Below, piece after piece: positions 1 to 6,830 of a DNA stretch of 19,075 bases. The position numbers were made by a program, and so were the translations under genes. This stretch comes from Bacteroidetes bacterium UBA6161 (GTDB lineage Bacteria; Bacteroidota; Bacteroidia; NS11-12g; UBA955). The notes below the pieces were generated by a model. The model had not been told where the DNA came from and ran no database searches. It was given only the letters and a program-made list of their open reading frames with translations. Position 1 is the stretch's first letter; every line of letters begins with the position of its first letter. The stretch covers positions 19,663 through 38,737 of the forward strand of contig DIUJ01000026.1 in the NCBI GenBank assembly GCA_002422315.1, read 5' to 3'.

Positions 1-3
1 CAT
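1..3 (-). other. possible start codon of a leftward gene cut by the window edge
   Basis: The first three bases read ATG on the minus strand, about 38 bases downstream of the start site predicted from the promoter at 48-76. This is consistent with a leftward gene lying just outside the window. Only one codon is visible, so nothing can be said about the product and the ATG could be chance. Confidence 0.25.
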
Positions 4-47
4 TAGAATTTTCTAATGCTGAATTGGGATTAAATAGTCTAGTTATG

Positions 48-76
48 CAAAAATATATTTTGGACTGTAATAACAA
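48..76 (-). promoter_or_regulatory. putative Bacteroidota-type promoter facing left
   Basis: Read on the minus strand, TTG (76-74) is followed after 18 bases by TATTTTTG (55-48). This fits the Bacteroidota sigma consensus of a -33 TTTG/TTG and a -7 TAnnTTTG. Transcription would start near position 41 and run out of the window. The promoter sits just past the rpmE2 terminator, where a new leftward unit would be expected to begin. Confidence 0.4.
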
Positions 77-146
77 TATATTCGGTACAATTACTCCTTT
101 CTGTTGCAAAATCCGGAATAAACTTACTTTCTAAAAAAAAGAATAT

Positions 147-181
147 AAAAAAAGGGAACCTTTTCGAGGTTCCCTTTTTTT
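147..181 (-). terminator. rpmE2 intrinsic terminator (perfect 14-bp hairpin)
   Basis: A perfect inverted repeat pairs 147-160 with 168-181 around a 7-base loop. The core is GGGAACC/GGTTCCC flanked by seven A and seven T, so it carries a U-tract whichever way it is read. It begins 17 bases past the rpmE2 stop codon. It is most naturally the rpmE2 terminator and would also stop any rightward transcript entering from the left. Confidence 0.9.
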
Positions 182-197
182 ATATAAATCTGTAAGA

Positions 198-443
198 TTA
201 TTTTGCGTAACGTTTTTTAAATCTGTCAATTCTACCAGTTGAGTCAATAAAGTTTTGTTTACCAGTGAAGAAAGGATGTGATTTATCTGAAATCTCAATC
301 TTAAACAAAGGGTATTCTTTACCGTCTTTCCACGTAATTGTTTCTTTTGTATTTACACAAGATTTGTTCATAAACTCATAATCAGAAGACATGTCTTTGA
401 ACACAACTTGTCTGTAATTGGATGGGTGGATATCTTTTTTCAT
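198..443 (-). CDS. rpmE2: ribosomal protein bL31, type B (zinc-free form)
   Basis: This encodes 81 residues with the full type B L31 pattern: an MKKDIHP start, a central HPFFTGKQ block at about residues 56-63 and a basic C-terminus ending RFKKRYAK. The protein belongs to the large ribosomal subunit, where bL31 bridges to the small subunit. The zinc-binding CxxC motifs of type A L31 are absent and only one Cys is present (residue 29). This is the form that works without zinc; in other bacteria such copies are often induced by zinc limitation, but I see no Zur site I could defend. The gene is monocistronic, with a strong promoter upstream (468-498) and a strong terminator downstream (147-181). 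Confidence 0.97.
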   Translation of the reverse strand: MKKDIHPSNYRQVVFKDMSSDYEFMNKSCVNTKETITWKDGKEYPLFKIEISDKSHPFFTGKQNFIDSTGRIDRFKKRYAK

Positions 444-467
444 TGTTAGTTATTTCAATTGGGGATG

Positions 468-498
468 CAAAAGTAAGTTATATTTTTAAATTATCAAA
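468..498 (-). promoter_or_regulatory. rpmE2 promoter (TTTG-N19-TACTTTTG)
   Basis: On the minus strand TTTG at 498-495 is followed after 19 bases by TACTTTTG at 475-468. This is the best match in the window to the Bacteroidota -33/-7 consensus. The predicted start near 461 leaves an untranslated leader of roughly 18 bases before the rpmE2 ATG. Confidence 0.75.
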
Positions 499-543
499 GC
501 AAAATTAATAAAATAGTAAAACCCAAATATTGTGAAAAAAGTT

Positions 544-551
544 TAGGTTTG
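544..551 (+). promoter_or_regulatory. -7 element TAGGTTTG immediately before the PyrR-like gene
   Basis: TAGGTTTG matches TAnnTTTG and lies only 7 bases before the ATG at 559. No -33 TTTG is visible at the usual spacing. The implied transcript is leaderless or has a leader of only a few bases. Confidence 0.5.
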
Positions 552-558
552 TAGCAAG

Positions 559-1071
559 ATGGAAAACCAAAGTAAAACTATTATTTTAAACCATAATCAG
601 ATTCTTAACAAAGTAAAAAGAATTGCTTTTCAAATAGTTGAAAACAACCAGTCTGGTACCAACCTGTGTATTGGAGGTATAGATACAAGGGGGGGATTTT
701 TAGCAGAATTAATTTACCAAGAACTAGAAAACATGGGGATTAAAGGAGTAGAGTTGTTTTCTATATCTGTCAATAGGAACCTAGAAGGGACAGAGTCGGT
801 AAATATTTCTATAAGCGAAGAAAGAACAAAAAACGCCCATGTGATTATAGTGGACGATGTATTAAATACAGGCAAAACTCTGATGAATGTTTTGTTAAAA
901 ATCGGAATGTTTAACCCAGAGCAAATAGAAACTTGTTTTTTGGTTCAAAGAAGCCATAGAAAATTCCCCTTGCGCGGTGATTATGTTGGGATTTCTCTTG
1001 CCACCACTTTTCAAGAACATGTTAGTTTTAATATGGCAGACAAGCAAAATCTTGAAGCTTTTTTGGACTAA
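559..1071 (+). CDS. PyrR-like phosphoribosyltransferase
   Basis: The 170-residue product is a type I phosphoribosyltransferase. The PRPP-binding motif VIIVDDVLNTGKT is at about residues 94-106. An N-terminal IGGIDTRGGFLAELI segment (about 39-53) and the later LVQRSHRKFPLRGDYVG stretch (about 130-146) both resemble PyrR. PyrR proteins bind UMP-responsive pyr mRNA and many also have uracil phosphoribosyltransferase activity (uracil + PRPP to UMP). No pyrimidine genes or pyr leader hairpin are in this window, so its target or activity here cannot be read off; a plain salvage enzyme is the alternative. The gene stands alone, has a -7 element directly before its ATG, and ends 7 bases from the convergent mbnH-like gene with no terminator between them. 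Confidence 0.85.
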   Translation: MENQSKTIILNHNQILNKVKRIAFQIVENNQSGTNLCIGGIDTRGGFLAELIYQELENMGIKGVELFSISVNRNLEGTESVNISISEERTKNAHVIIVDDVLNTGKTLMNVLLKIGMFNPEQIETCFLVQRSHRKFPLRGDYVGISLATTFQEHVSFNMADKQNLEAFLD

Positions 1072-1078
1072 AGAGATT

Positions 1079-2170
1079 TCAATTAAAAGGATTCGAAAAT
1101 TTTGGATTAGTAAGGAAGTTTTGATCTGATAGAGATTTTAAAAACTCAATTAAATCTGCTTTTTGTTCTGCTGTTAAATTCAACCCTTCTGGTATTTCAT
1201 CCATTTTGGGGTCTATATTGGGCGAATTTGCATGAACCCCAGTAGAATAAAAATCTATTACCTCTTCTAAAGTTTTAAATCTACCATCATGCATATAAGG
1301 GGCACTTTGTGCTACATTTCTCAAGGAAACTACTTTAAACTTACCTAAATCAAATGGCTTACCAGACACTTCTCCAAATCCAGGGTCGGTAGTTGTAGCA
1401 TCTAGACCATTGTTCGACATAGTAAAATCAGCAAAATGCGAGGTGCCATGACAATGAAAACAGTCGGCGCCTCCATCGCTAGGTTCTCTGAAAAATATTT
1501 GCTTCCCTCTCAATGCTGCGGCACTAAAATCAGTAGGCTCTCCCCTATCAAACTTATCACTTTCAGAGTCAAAAGAAATTAATGTAAACAAAAACTGCTC
1601 CATAGCTTTTGCATATAATTCATCTGTAATTTTTGTAGTGCCAAAAGCACTATAAAACTGAATTCTATACATGGAAGAGTTCTGAAGTTTTTTCATGGCT
1701 TCTGGAATACTAGAGTTCATTTCTGTGGGGTCTTCTATCGGCCTTAGTACTTGGTGACGTATATTTGGAGATCTTCCATCCCAAAAGAAACTAGGATGCC
1801 ACATTAGATTAAACAATGCCATGGAATTTCTTTTTCCTATAGCACCTGTAACACCTACAGAAAGTGCTCTGCCATTATCCGTAAATGCATTTACTTGGTT
1901 GTGACAAGAAGCACAACTCTGTGTACTATCCGAACTTAATATGGGGTCATAAAACAACATCCTACCTAACATCACACCCTGCTCAGTAAGCGGATTATCT
2001 GGTCTTATATTATATTGAGGAGAACCAACTTTTCTAGAAGGTAATTGGTAGGGAATTGGATTAAAATCAGGTAAAATATCTAATGGAACTTCTATGTCTT
2101 TTTGACATGCAGGAGTAGCAAATAAAAAAACTCCCAACAAAATAAAAACAATTTTACCCAAGCCTTTCAT
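1079..2170 (-). CDS. mbnH: diheme cytochrome c peroxidase-family protein, MbnH-like
   Basis: The 363-residue product has two c-type heme sites, CASCH (residues 86-90) and CFHCH (237-241), in the order and spacing of the diheme MauG/CcpA peroxidase superfamily. A hydrophobic leader ends in a Cys (TPAC, near residue 21), which suggests a lipoprotein facing the periplasm. The mbnP-like gene lies directly upstream. In characterised systems MbnH oxidises a tryptophan of MbnP to kynurenine, creating a copper site; I infer the same role here. The ATG at 2170 is one base past the mbnP stop and is preferred over an overlapping in-frame TTG at 2185, giving translational coupling. An ordinary H2O2-reducing cytochrome c peroxidase is the alternative, and the partner gene argues against it. 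Confidence 0.85.
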   Translation of the reverse strand: MKGLGKIVFILLGVFLFATPACQKDIEVPLDILPDFNPIPYQLPSRKVGSPQYNIRPDNPLTEQGVMLGRMLFYDPILSSDSTQSCASCHNQVNAFTDNGRALSVGVTGAIGKRNSMALFNLMWHPSFFWDGRSPNIRHQVLRPIEDPTEMNSSIPEAMKKLQNSSMYRIQFYSAFGTTKITDELYAKAMEQFLFTLISFDSESDKFDRGEPTDFSAAALRGKQIFFREPSDGGADCFHCHGTSHFADFTMSNNGLDATTTDPGFGEVSGKPFDLGKFKVVSLRNVAQSAPYMHDGRFKTLEEVIDFYSTGVHANSPNIDPKMDEIPEGLNLTAEQKADLIEFLKSLSDQNFLTNPKFSNPFN

Positions 2171-2171
2171 C

Positions 2172-2960
2172 TTATTTAATTTCAAATACCGAACCCAAGT
2201 TATTATTTAAAAGCATCATTCTGTCCCTGTCGGCTTGTGAACTAGAATGTGAGATTGGACCATTCAATTTTAAACTGTATTTATTTGGACTATGGAAATA
2301 ATTCTCCATGTTTACATTTATGTTAACGGTTTTTTGTGTTCCATCTATAACTATTGGCTGATTGGGTGTAACAGTTATGTCTCTGACAAACTCCATATTG
2401 GCCATGTGGTATGAAAATATACTTAAATCGTTGCCATTGTTCATAAAATAACCTTCAACAACCGAAAAAATATAGCCACTAGCCCAAGTCCAATGCATGT
2501 GATTTACCAACGGGTCTAGGGGGTGACCACTTGGCCAATTGTTTGGGTCGCCGTGATTTAAATTACTGTCTAATCCTATTCTGAAACGTATTTCTTTATA
2601 ATTTCCGTTAGGAATCAACTGATTAGTTCCTAGTTTATTCCTATTTAAATCAAATGCCAATAAAGCAAATGTATCCAATTCTACTATTTCATTATTTTCT
2701 TTAACCAATTGAATCTTAGATAAAATAAACCTTAATCTAGTAAAATTCAAAGTATCATTTGAACTGCTCACATATTTCATTTTATTGTACTCTATTTTCT
2801 CTCCATTAAATTGTGGATTAAAATCTAAAGTAAAAGATGCTTGCTCTGCTGTAGGAGGATTATTTACGATTACCTTTTCTTTCGGTTCTTCTTTGCATGA
2901 ACTAAAAAACATTGTTGAAGTTACAAGAGATAAGGCTAAGGTTTTGTATAATTTTTTCAT
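2172..2960 (-). CDS. mbnP: MbnP-family copper-binding lipoprotein
   Basis: The 262-residue product begins with a lipoprotein signal peptide ending FFSSC (Cys22). The mature part opens with the FTLDFNPQFNGEKIEYN stretch typical of MbnP-like proteins, followed by LRFILSKIQL. A His/Trp cluster, HMHWTWASGY, begins at residue 154 with W157 and W159. In known MbnP proteins a Trp in this kind of setting is converted post-translationally to kynurenine by the diheme partner MbnH and then helps bind Cu(I). Which Trp is modified here cannot be told from sequence. The gene is first in a two-gene unit, with mbnH starting one base after its stop codon. The likely location is the periplasmic face of the envelope. 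Confidence 0.85.
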   Translation of the reverse strand: MKKLYKTLALSLVTSTMFFSSCKEEPKEKVIVNNPPTAEQASFTLDFNPQFNGEKIEYNKMKYVSSSNDTLNFTRLRFILSKIQLVKENNEIVELDTFALLAFDLNRNKLGTNQLIPNGNYKEIRFRIGLDSNLNHGDPNNWPSGHPLDPLVNHMHWTWASGYIFSVVEGYFMNNGNDLSIFSYHMANMEFVRDITVTPNQPIVIDGTQKTVNINVNMENYFHSPNKYSLKLNGPISHSSSQADRDRMMLLNNNLGSVFEIK

Positions 2961-2981
2961 TGTATTATTTTTATAACATCA

Positions 2982-2989
2982 CAAAGTTA
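2982..2989 (-). promoter_or_regulatory. -7 element of the mbnP-mbnH unit
   Basis: TAACTTTG on the minus strand matches TAnnTTTG and lies 21 bases upstream of the mbnP ATG. No clear -33 element is visible. The expected leader is about 14-16 bases. Confidence 0.5.
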
Positions 2990-3023
2990 AAGATGTTTTG
3001 GAGTTAAAAAAATTTACTTGTCG

Positions 3024-3049
3024 AAAAGAAGTTTATAAACCCTTCTTTT
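3024..3049 (-). terminator. weak AT-rich hairpin after the M1 peptidase gene
   Basis: AAAAGAAG (3024-3031) pairs with CTTCTTTT (3042-3049) directly after the peptidase stop codon, and the loop contains a further TTTATAAA palindrome. The stem has only two GC pairs, and the only long A-run on the plus strand is further out at 3006-3012. It is a candidate terminator only. Confidence 0.3.
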
Positions 3050-4978
3050 TTATTGTTTAATGAATTTAATTGATTGGAACCCATCTTCCCTTTCTATTCT
3101 CAAATAATAAACTCCAGGTAACAAATCTGTAACATTAAAAGTATATACCTCCCCTTTTCTAATGCTCCTGTTTGTTTTTATGTGTTTTGCCAAAGCACCC
3201 ACATTCGAATAAATTTTAATCTCTTGAAAGCCTGCTGAGCTAGAAACAAGAGAAAGAACCTCTTGAACAGGTACAGGATAAGCCAAAAGATCATTGGACA
3301 ATTGTGGTGTATTCTTCAAAATCAAAGCTCTAGCAATCAACCATTTTCTCGGGTCAAAAACTACCGAATCTACTTGAAAAGGTAATTCTATGTTTGTACT
3401 AAAAATACTTGCATTGGGTTCTATTACCACATAAGCTTCTTTCCCTTCTCCAAACAACTGCAAAGGAATAGAGGTCTTAAAAAAACTCACCGAAGGATGG
3501 GTTGTATTTTGGTTTACAGAAAGCTTGCAACCATTATTCGTAGGAGTAAAGTTTATAGAAAAAATAGGGTATCCTTCTTTGTAAACCCATTGGTCAAAAA
3601 AAGCAGTAAAATCTTTTCCAGAGACTAATTCTATATGCCTTTTCAAATCATTTAAACTTGCAAAACCAAAAGCGATACTTGAATCATTTAAGTAATTTTT
3701 GAGAACTTCGAAAAAATCCTCGTCTCCCAACTCAAAGCGCAACATATGCAATACAAGCGCTGCTTTTTTGTAAACCATCCGTTGGTCAAACAAAGAAGAA
3801 ATATTTAACGTATCTAATCGCCAAACACTTCCCTCTGTTCTAGCTGTTACATCTGTAATAGTTTTACTTAGTTGACTTAGCCATGTGTTATCGCTTCTAA
3901 GGTTTTCATACGCTAAAAGGTTGGCATAGGTTGCAAATCCCTCATTTAGCCATATTTCATGCCAATTAGAACAAGTCACTTTATTACCAAACCACTGATG
4001 GGCTAGTTCGTGGGCAATTAGATCAAAACTAAAACTACCCATAAAACTCATGGTTTGGTGTTCCATGCCTCCTCCATGATGAAACTGTGCATGGCCGTAT
4101 TGTTCTCTTGCAAAAGGATAAGGACCAAAAAGACTATCAAAAACCCTAAACATAGGAGGGGTCTGTTGTAAGAGTTCGGTTGCGGTCTCTTTGTAATGAG
4201 GATACACAAAATTCTGAATTCTAAAAGTATCCAGATTTATAGTTTCAGCTTGTAGGTTTACAATCTCATAGTTTGCTACCGATATAGCAACCAAATATGG
4301 TGCGATTGGGTAAGAGTGTTTCCACTTGTAAAAAGCCAAGTTTGAATCTACTCTTCCTTCACCAACAAGAACTCCATTTGCAACCCCTACAAATTGGGTA
4401 TCACAAAAAAGAGTAATTTCAAGAGAGTCAATTTTATCTGAAAGAGAATTTTGGCATGGCCACCAATATGAACTTCCATAAGGTTGAGAACGAGAAGCAG
4501 CTACCATCCCGCTTTGATAGGCACTTCTACTAAAGTAAAGGTTTTCAAAAGATGGCTGCCCTTTATAGTATATATCAATGGTATCTAATTCCTCTGTGCT
4601 TGGCGGTGTATCGTACACTAATCCAATCTCATTTTGGGTATGATTGAAGGTGATTTTCTTTTGCTTACGGTATACCGAATCTACCTTTAGTGCGCTATGC
4701 AAATCCCAAACAACAAAACTAGAAGCAGACTTTAAGCGATAAACCAACTTTGCTTTCCCAACTATATACCCATTTTGGGGTTTTACATTCAATTCCAAAT
4801 GAACAAAAACCACATCCAAAGATGGGCCTGAGTTTCTTCTTCCAGTTTCATGAAAATTAACCATTTTACCTTTTGCACATTCGGCCGCAATTTCAAAAAC
4901 TGTAGTATCCTGAGCATATACTTGTGTTTTTACAAAAGTCAAAAATAAAGGTATTAAAAATCGAACTACTTTTGTCAT
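3050..4978 (-). CDS. secreted M1-family zinc metallopeptidase with T9SS sorting domain
   Basis: The 642-residue product starts with a Sec signal peptide (probable cleavage after VYA, residue 22). The N-terminal region is the M1 beta-domain. The catalytic domain carries the exopeptidase loop as GGGMEHQ and the zinc motif HELAH (H323, E324, H327) with the third ligand E346 in NEGFATY. The last ~75 residues (from PVPV near 568 to IKFIKQ) form a type A T9SS C-terminal sorting domain, with IYSNVG, LPGVYYLRI and a basic end. Family knowledge therefore predicts export by T9SS and cell-surface attachment or release. The role is likely aminopeptidase activity on external peptides for nutrition. The gene stands alone and is divergent from the epimerase gene. 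Substrate preference is not predictable. Confidence 0.93.
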   Translation of the reverse strand: MTKVVRFLIPLFLTFVKTQVYAQDTTVFEIAAECAKGKMVNFHETGRRNSGPSLDVVFVHLELNVKPQNGYIVGKAKLVYRLKSASSFVVWDLHSALKVDSVYRKQKKITFNHTQNEIGLVYDTPPSTEELDTIDIYYKGQPSFENLYFSRSAYQSGMVAASRSQPYGSSYWWPCQNSLSDKIDSLEITLFCDTQFVGVANGVLVGEGRVDSNLAFYKWKHSYPIAPYLVAISVANYEIVNLQAETINLDTFRIQNFVYPHYKETATELLQQTPPMFRVFDSLFGPYPFAREQYGHAQFHHGGGMEHQTMSFMGSFSFDLIAHELAHQWFGNKVTCSNWHEIWLNEGFATYANLLAYENLRSDNTWLSQLSKTITDVTARTEGSVWRLDTLNISSLFDQRMVYKKAALVLHMLRFELGDEDFFEVLKNYLNDSSIAFGFASLNDLKRHIELVSGKDFTAFFDQWVYKEGYPIFSINFTPTNNGCKLSVNQNTTHPSVSFFKTSIPLQLFGEGKEAYVVIEPNASIFSTNIELPFQVDSVVFDPRKWLIARALILKNTPQLSNDLLAYPVPVQEVLSLVSSSAGFQEIKIYSNVGALAKHIKTNRSIRKGEVYTFNVTDLLPGVYYLRIEREDGFQSIKFIKQ

Positions 4979-4984
4979 ACTTTA

Positions 4985-4992
4985 CAAAAGTA
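4985..4992 (-). promoter_or_regulatory. -7 element TACTTTTG of the M1 peptidase gene
   Basis: A minus-strand TAnnTTTG match ends 6 bases before the peptidase ATG. No -33 TTTG is visible at 19-base spacing. A near-leaderless transcript is predicted. Confidence 0.5.
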
Positions 4993-5097
4993 ACCAAAAC
5001 CCAAAACAAATGAATAGAATTACATTTAGCTAAAAAAAAATCCGTTAAAAAGCTTGGAATGATTGGAAAAAATTAAATCTAATAAAATAAAAAATCA

Positions 5098-5105
5098 TAA
5101 GTTTG
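5098..5105 (+). promoter_or_regulatory. -7 element TAAGTTTG of the epimerase-GT2-mnmE unit
   Basis: A TAnnTTTG match ends 5 bases before the ATG at 5111. It supports the ATG start and argues against an in-frame TTG at 5063, which would lie upstream of the transcript. Confidence 0.5.
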
Positions 5106-5110
5106 CCATA

Positions 5111-6088
5111 ATGAAAATAGGAATTACAGGAGTAGCAGGATTCATTGGATCAAACTTAGCCAAACAATTGCTTGAAGATGGGCATGAAGTTGTTGGAATT
5201 GATAATTTTTCTTTTGGCAACAAACAGAATATTAGTCAAATAGAAAACAATCCTTCTTTTAAATTTTTCGAAAGAGATGCCAGAGATGCTTCTAGTTTTA
5301 CAGATTTGAATGCAGACACTTGGGTTCATTTGGCTTCCCAAAAAATACCACGCTATAGCACCTCATACCATACCCTAGAAGACAACTATACCATGACCGG
5401 CAACCTGATTGCCAAATGCTTAAAAGATGATGTAAAACTAGTTTTCGCCTCTACTAGCGATGTGTATGGTAAAAATACGGTATTGCCTTTTCACGAAGAA
5501 TCAAATTTGGTAATGGGACCCACAAATGTAAAAAGATGGGCCTATGCTGTTTCTAAAATGTACAGCGAACACAAGATTATTGCCTATGCCGATGAATTTG
5601 GCTTGAAATATAGCATCATGCGTTTTTTTGGATCCTATGGACCTAATCAAAACACGACTTGGTGGGGTGGTCCGCAAGCTGTTTTTATTCAAAATATTTT
5701 AGAAGGCAAAACCCTAGAAATACACGGCGATGGAATGCAAACCAGAACCTTTACTTTTGTAAAAGATACCGTTCAAGGAATTATGCAGTGTATTTTCCAT
5801 CCAAATTCTTTGAATCAGGTTTTTAATATTGCGAATGAACCCACAGAAGAAATTACCATAAAAGAATTGGCATTACTTATTTGGGAGTTAATCAAAGGCA
5901 ACAGAAACAATCCTGACATAAAACTTATTCCTTATGAAACCTTTGGAAAATACGAAGATGTAATGAGAAGGGTACCGGATATTACCAAAATTAAAAACCA
6001 ACTTGGATTTTCGCCCTCTTGGAAAATGAGAGAGGGACTAAGGGAAACCATTGCTTGGCAAACACAATTATTCGAAAGTAAAAAATGA
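5111..6088 (+). CDS. NAD-dependent epimerase/dehydratase (extended SDR)
   Basis: The 325-residue product begins with a Rossmann GxxGxxG motif (GVAGFIG, G7/G10/G13) and has the catalytic YxxxK as Y145 and K149, with FASTSDVYG before it. This is the architecture of nucleotide-sugar epimerases and dehydratases such as GalE. The exact sugar cannot be assigned. The reading frame stays open up to a TTG at 5063, but the GITGVAGFIG fold starts right after the ATG at 5111 and a -7 element sits at 5098-5105, so I use 5111. It overlaps the next gene by ATGA and probably supplies or modifies a sugar nucleotide for glycan synthesis with that glycosyltransferase. Confidence 0.9.
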   Translation: MKIGITGVAGFIGSNLAKQLLEDGHEVVGIDNFSFGNKQNISQIENNPSFKFFERDARDASSFTDLNADTWVHLASQKIPRYSTSYHTLEDNYTMTGNLIAKCLKDDVKLVFASTSDVYGKNTVLPFHEESNLVMGPTNVKRWAYAVSKMYSEHKIIAYADEFGLKYSIMRFFGSYGPNQNTTWWGGPQAVFIQNILEGKTLEIHGDGMQTRTFTFVKDTVQGIMQCIFHPNSLNQVFNIANEPTEEITIKELALLIWELIKGNRNNPDIKLIPYETFGKYEDVMRRVPDITKIKNQLGFSPSWKMREGLRETIAWQTQLFESKK

Positions 6089-6807
6089 TATACTTTTTAG
6101 TTCCAGTATACAACGAGGTAGAGAACCTTAGCGAACTCGTACAAACCTTTAAAAATAGTCTTGTAGAAGAAAAAAGAACCTATATTTTTGTTGACGATGG
6201 ATCTTCTGATGGTACTCAAGATCTTGTACACAAACTCCTAGAAGGAGAAGAATATCATTTACTTCAAAACCCAGGAAACCAAGGCCCCGGATTTTCCTTC
6301 AACTCTGGATTCAATTTTATTTTAAATGATTTAAATGCATCAGATAGTGATGCAGTATTTACTATAGAAGGCGATAATACATCAGACCCTAGCCTACTAC
6401 CCATTATGTTCAACCTATACAAAATGGGATTTGGGTTAGTTCTGGCCTCGCCTTATGCTCAGGGTGGTGGTTTCGACCAAACTAGCTTCTTTAGAAAACT
6501 TAGTTCCTTTTCTGCAAACCTTATTTTAAGACTTTGGTTTGATGTTAAAATACTTACCCTAAGTTCTTTTTACAGACTGTATAGTGTAGAAAGTCTTAGA
6601 AAAATTCAAGATAAATACCCTACCCTAATAAAAGAAACAGGTTTTATAAGCAAGGTGGAAATTCTGATTAAAGCAATTAGAGTAAATGTTAAAATGATAG
6701 AGGTTCCGATGATGTTGTATTCAGAAAAACGCAAAGGAAAATCTAAAATGAAAGTATTCAAAACTATGTTAAGCTATATTCGATTTTTTGTAAAAAGCGG
6801 ATTATAA
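6085..6807 (+). CDS. GT2 glycosyltransferase, polyprenyl-phosphate mannosyl/glucosyltransferase-like
   Basis: The 240-residue product is a single GT-A domain. It has FLVPVYNEVENL at the N-terminus, the nucleotide-binding FVDDGSSDGT at about 35-44, and EGDNTSD near 95-101 at the position of the metal-binding DxD motif. The C-terminal SEKRKGKSKMK resembles DPM1-type enzymes, which move a sugar from a nucleotide onto polyprenyl phosphate. It lacks the extra C-terminal membrane helices of the larger relatives. The gene starts inside the last codons of the epimerase gene (ATGA overlap) and is followed after 23 bases by mnmE. Donor and acceptor are inferred only at the level of the family. Confidence 0.87.
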   Translation: MIYFLVPVYNEVENLSELVQTFKNSLVEEKRTYIFVDDGSSDGTQDLVHKLLEGEEYHLLQNPGNQGPGFSFNSGFNFILNDLNASDSDAVFTIEGDNTSDPSLLPIMFNLYKMGFGLVLASPYAQGGGFDQTSFFRKLSSFSANLILRLWFDVKILTLSSFYRLYSVESLRKIQDKYPTLIKETGFISKVEILIKAIRVNVKMIEVPMMLYSEKRKGKSKMKVFKTMLSYIRFFVKSGL

Positions 6808-6830
6808 GTGTATACAATGTATTACCCAAC

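Noticed and set aside
3..134. Open plus-strand frame of 43 codons at the left edge, ending just before a hairpin, which could be the 3' end of a gene
   Set aside because: It is short, has no recognisable motif, and overlaps a well-formed leftward promoter. The hairpin is already explained by rpmE2. An open frame this short is plausible by chance in AT-rich DNA.
2171..2185. TTG start at 2185 giving an mbnH overlap with mbnP
   Set aside because: An ATG one base past the mbnP stop gives a normal lipoprotein signal peptide and simple translational coupling.
5063..5110. TTG-initiated N-terminal extension of the epimerase
   Set aside because: The extra 16 residues are Lys/Asn-rich and precede the normal Rossmann start, and a -7 element lies between this TTG and the ATG at 5111.
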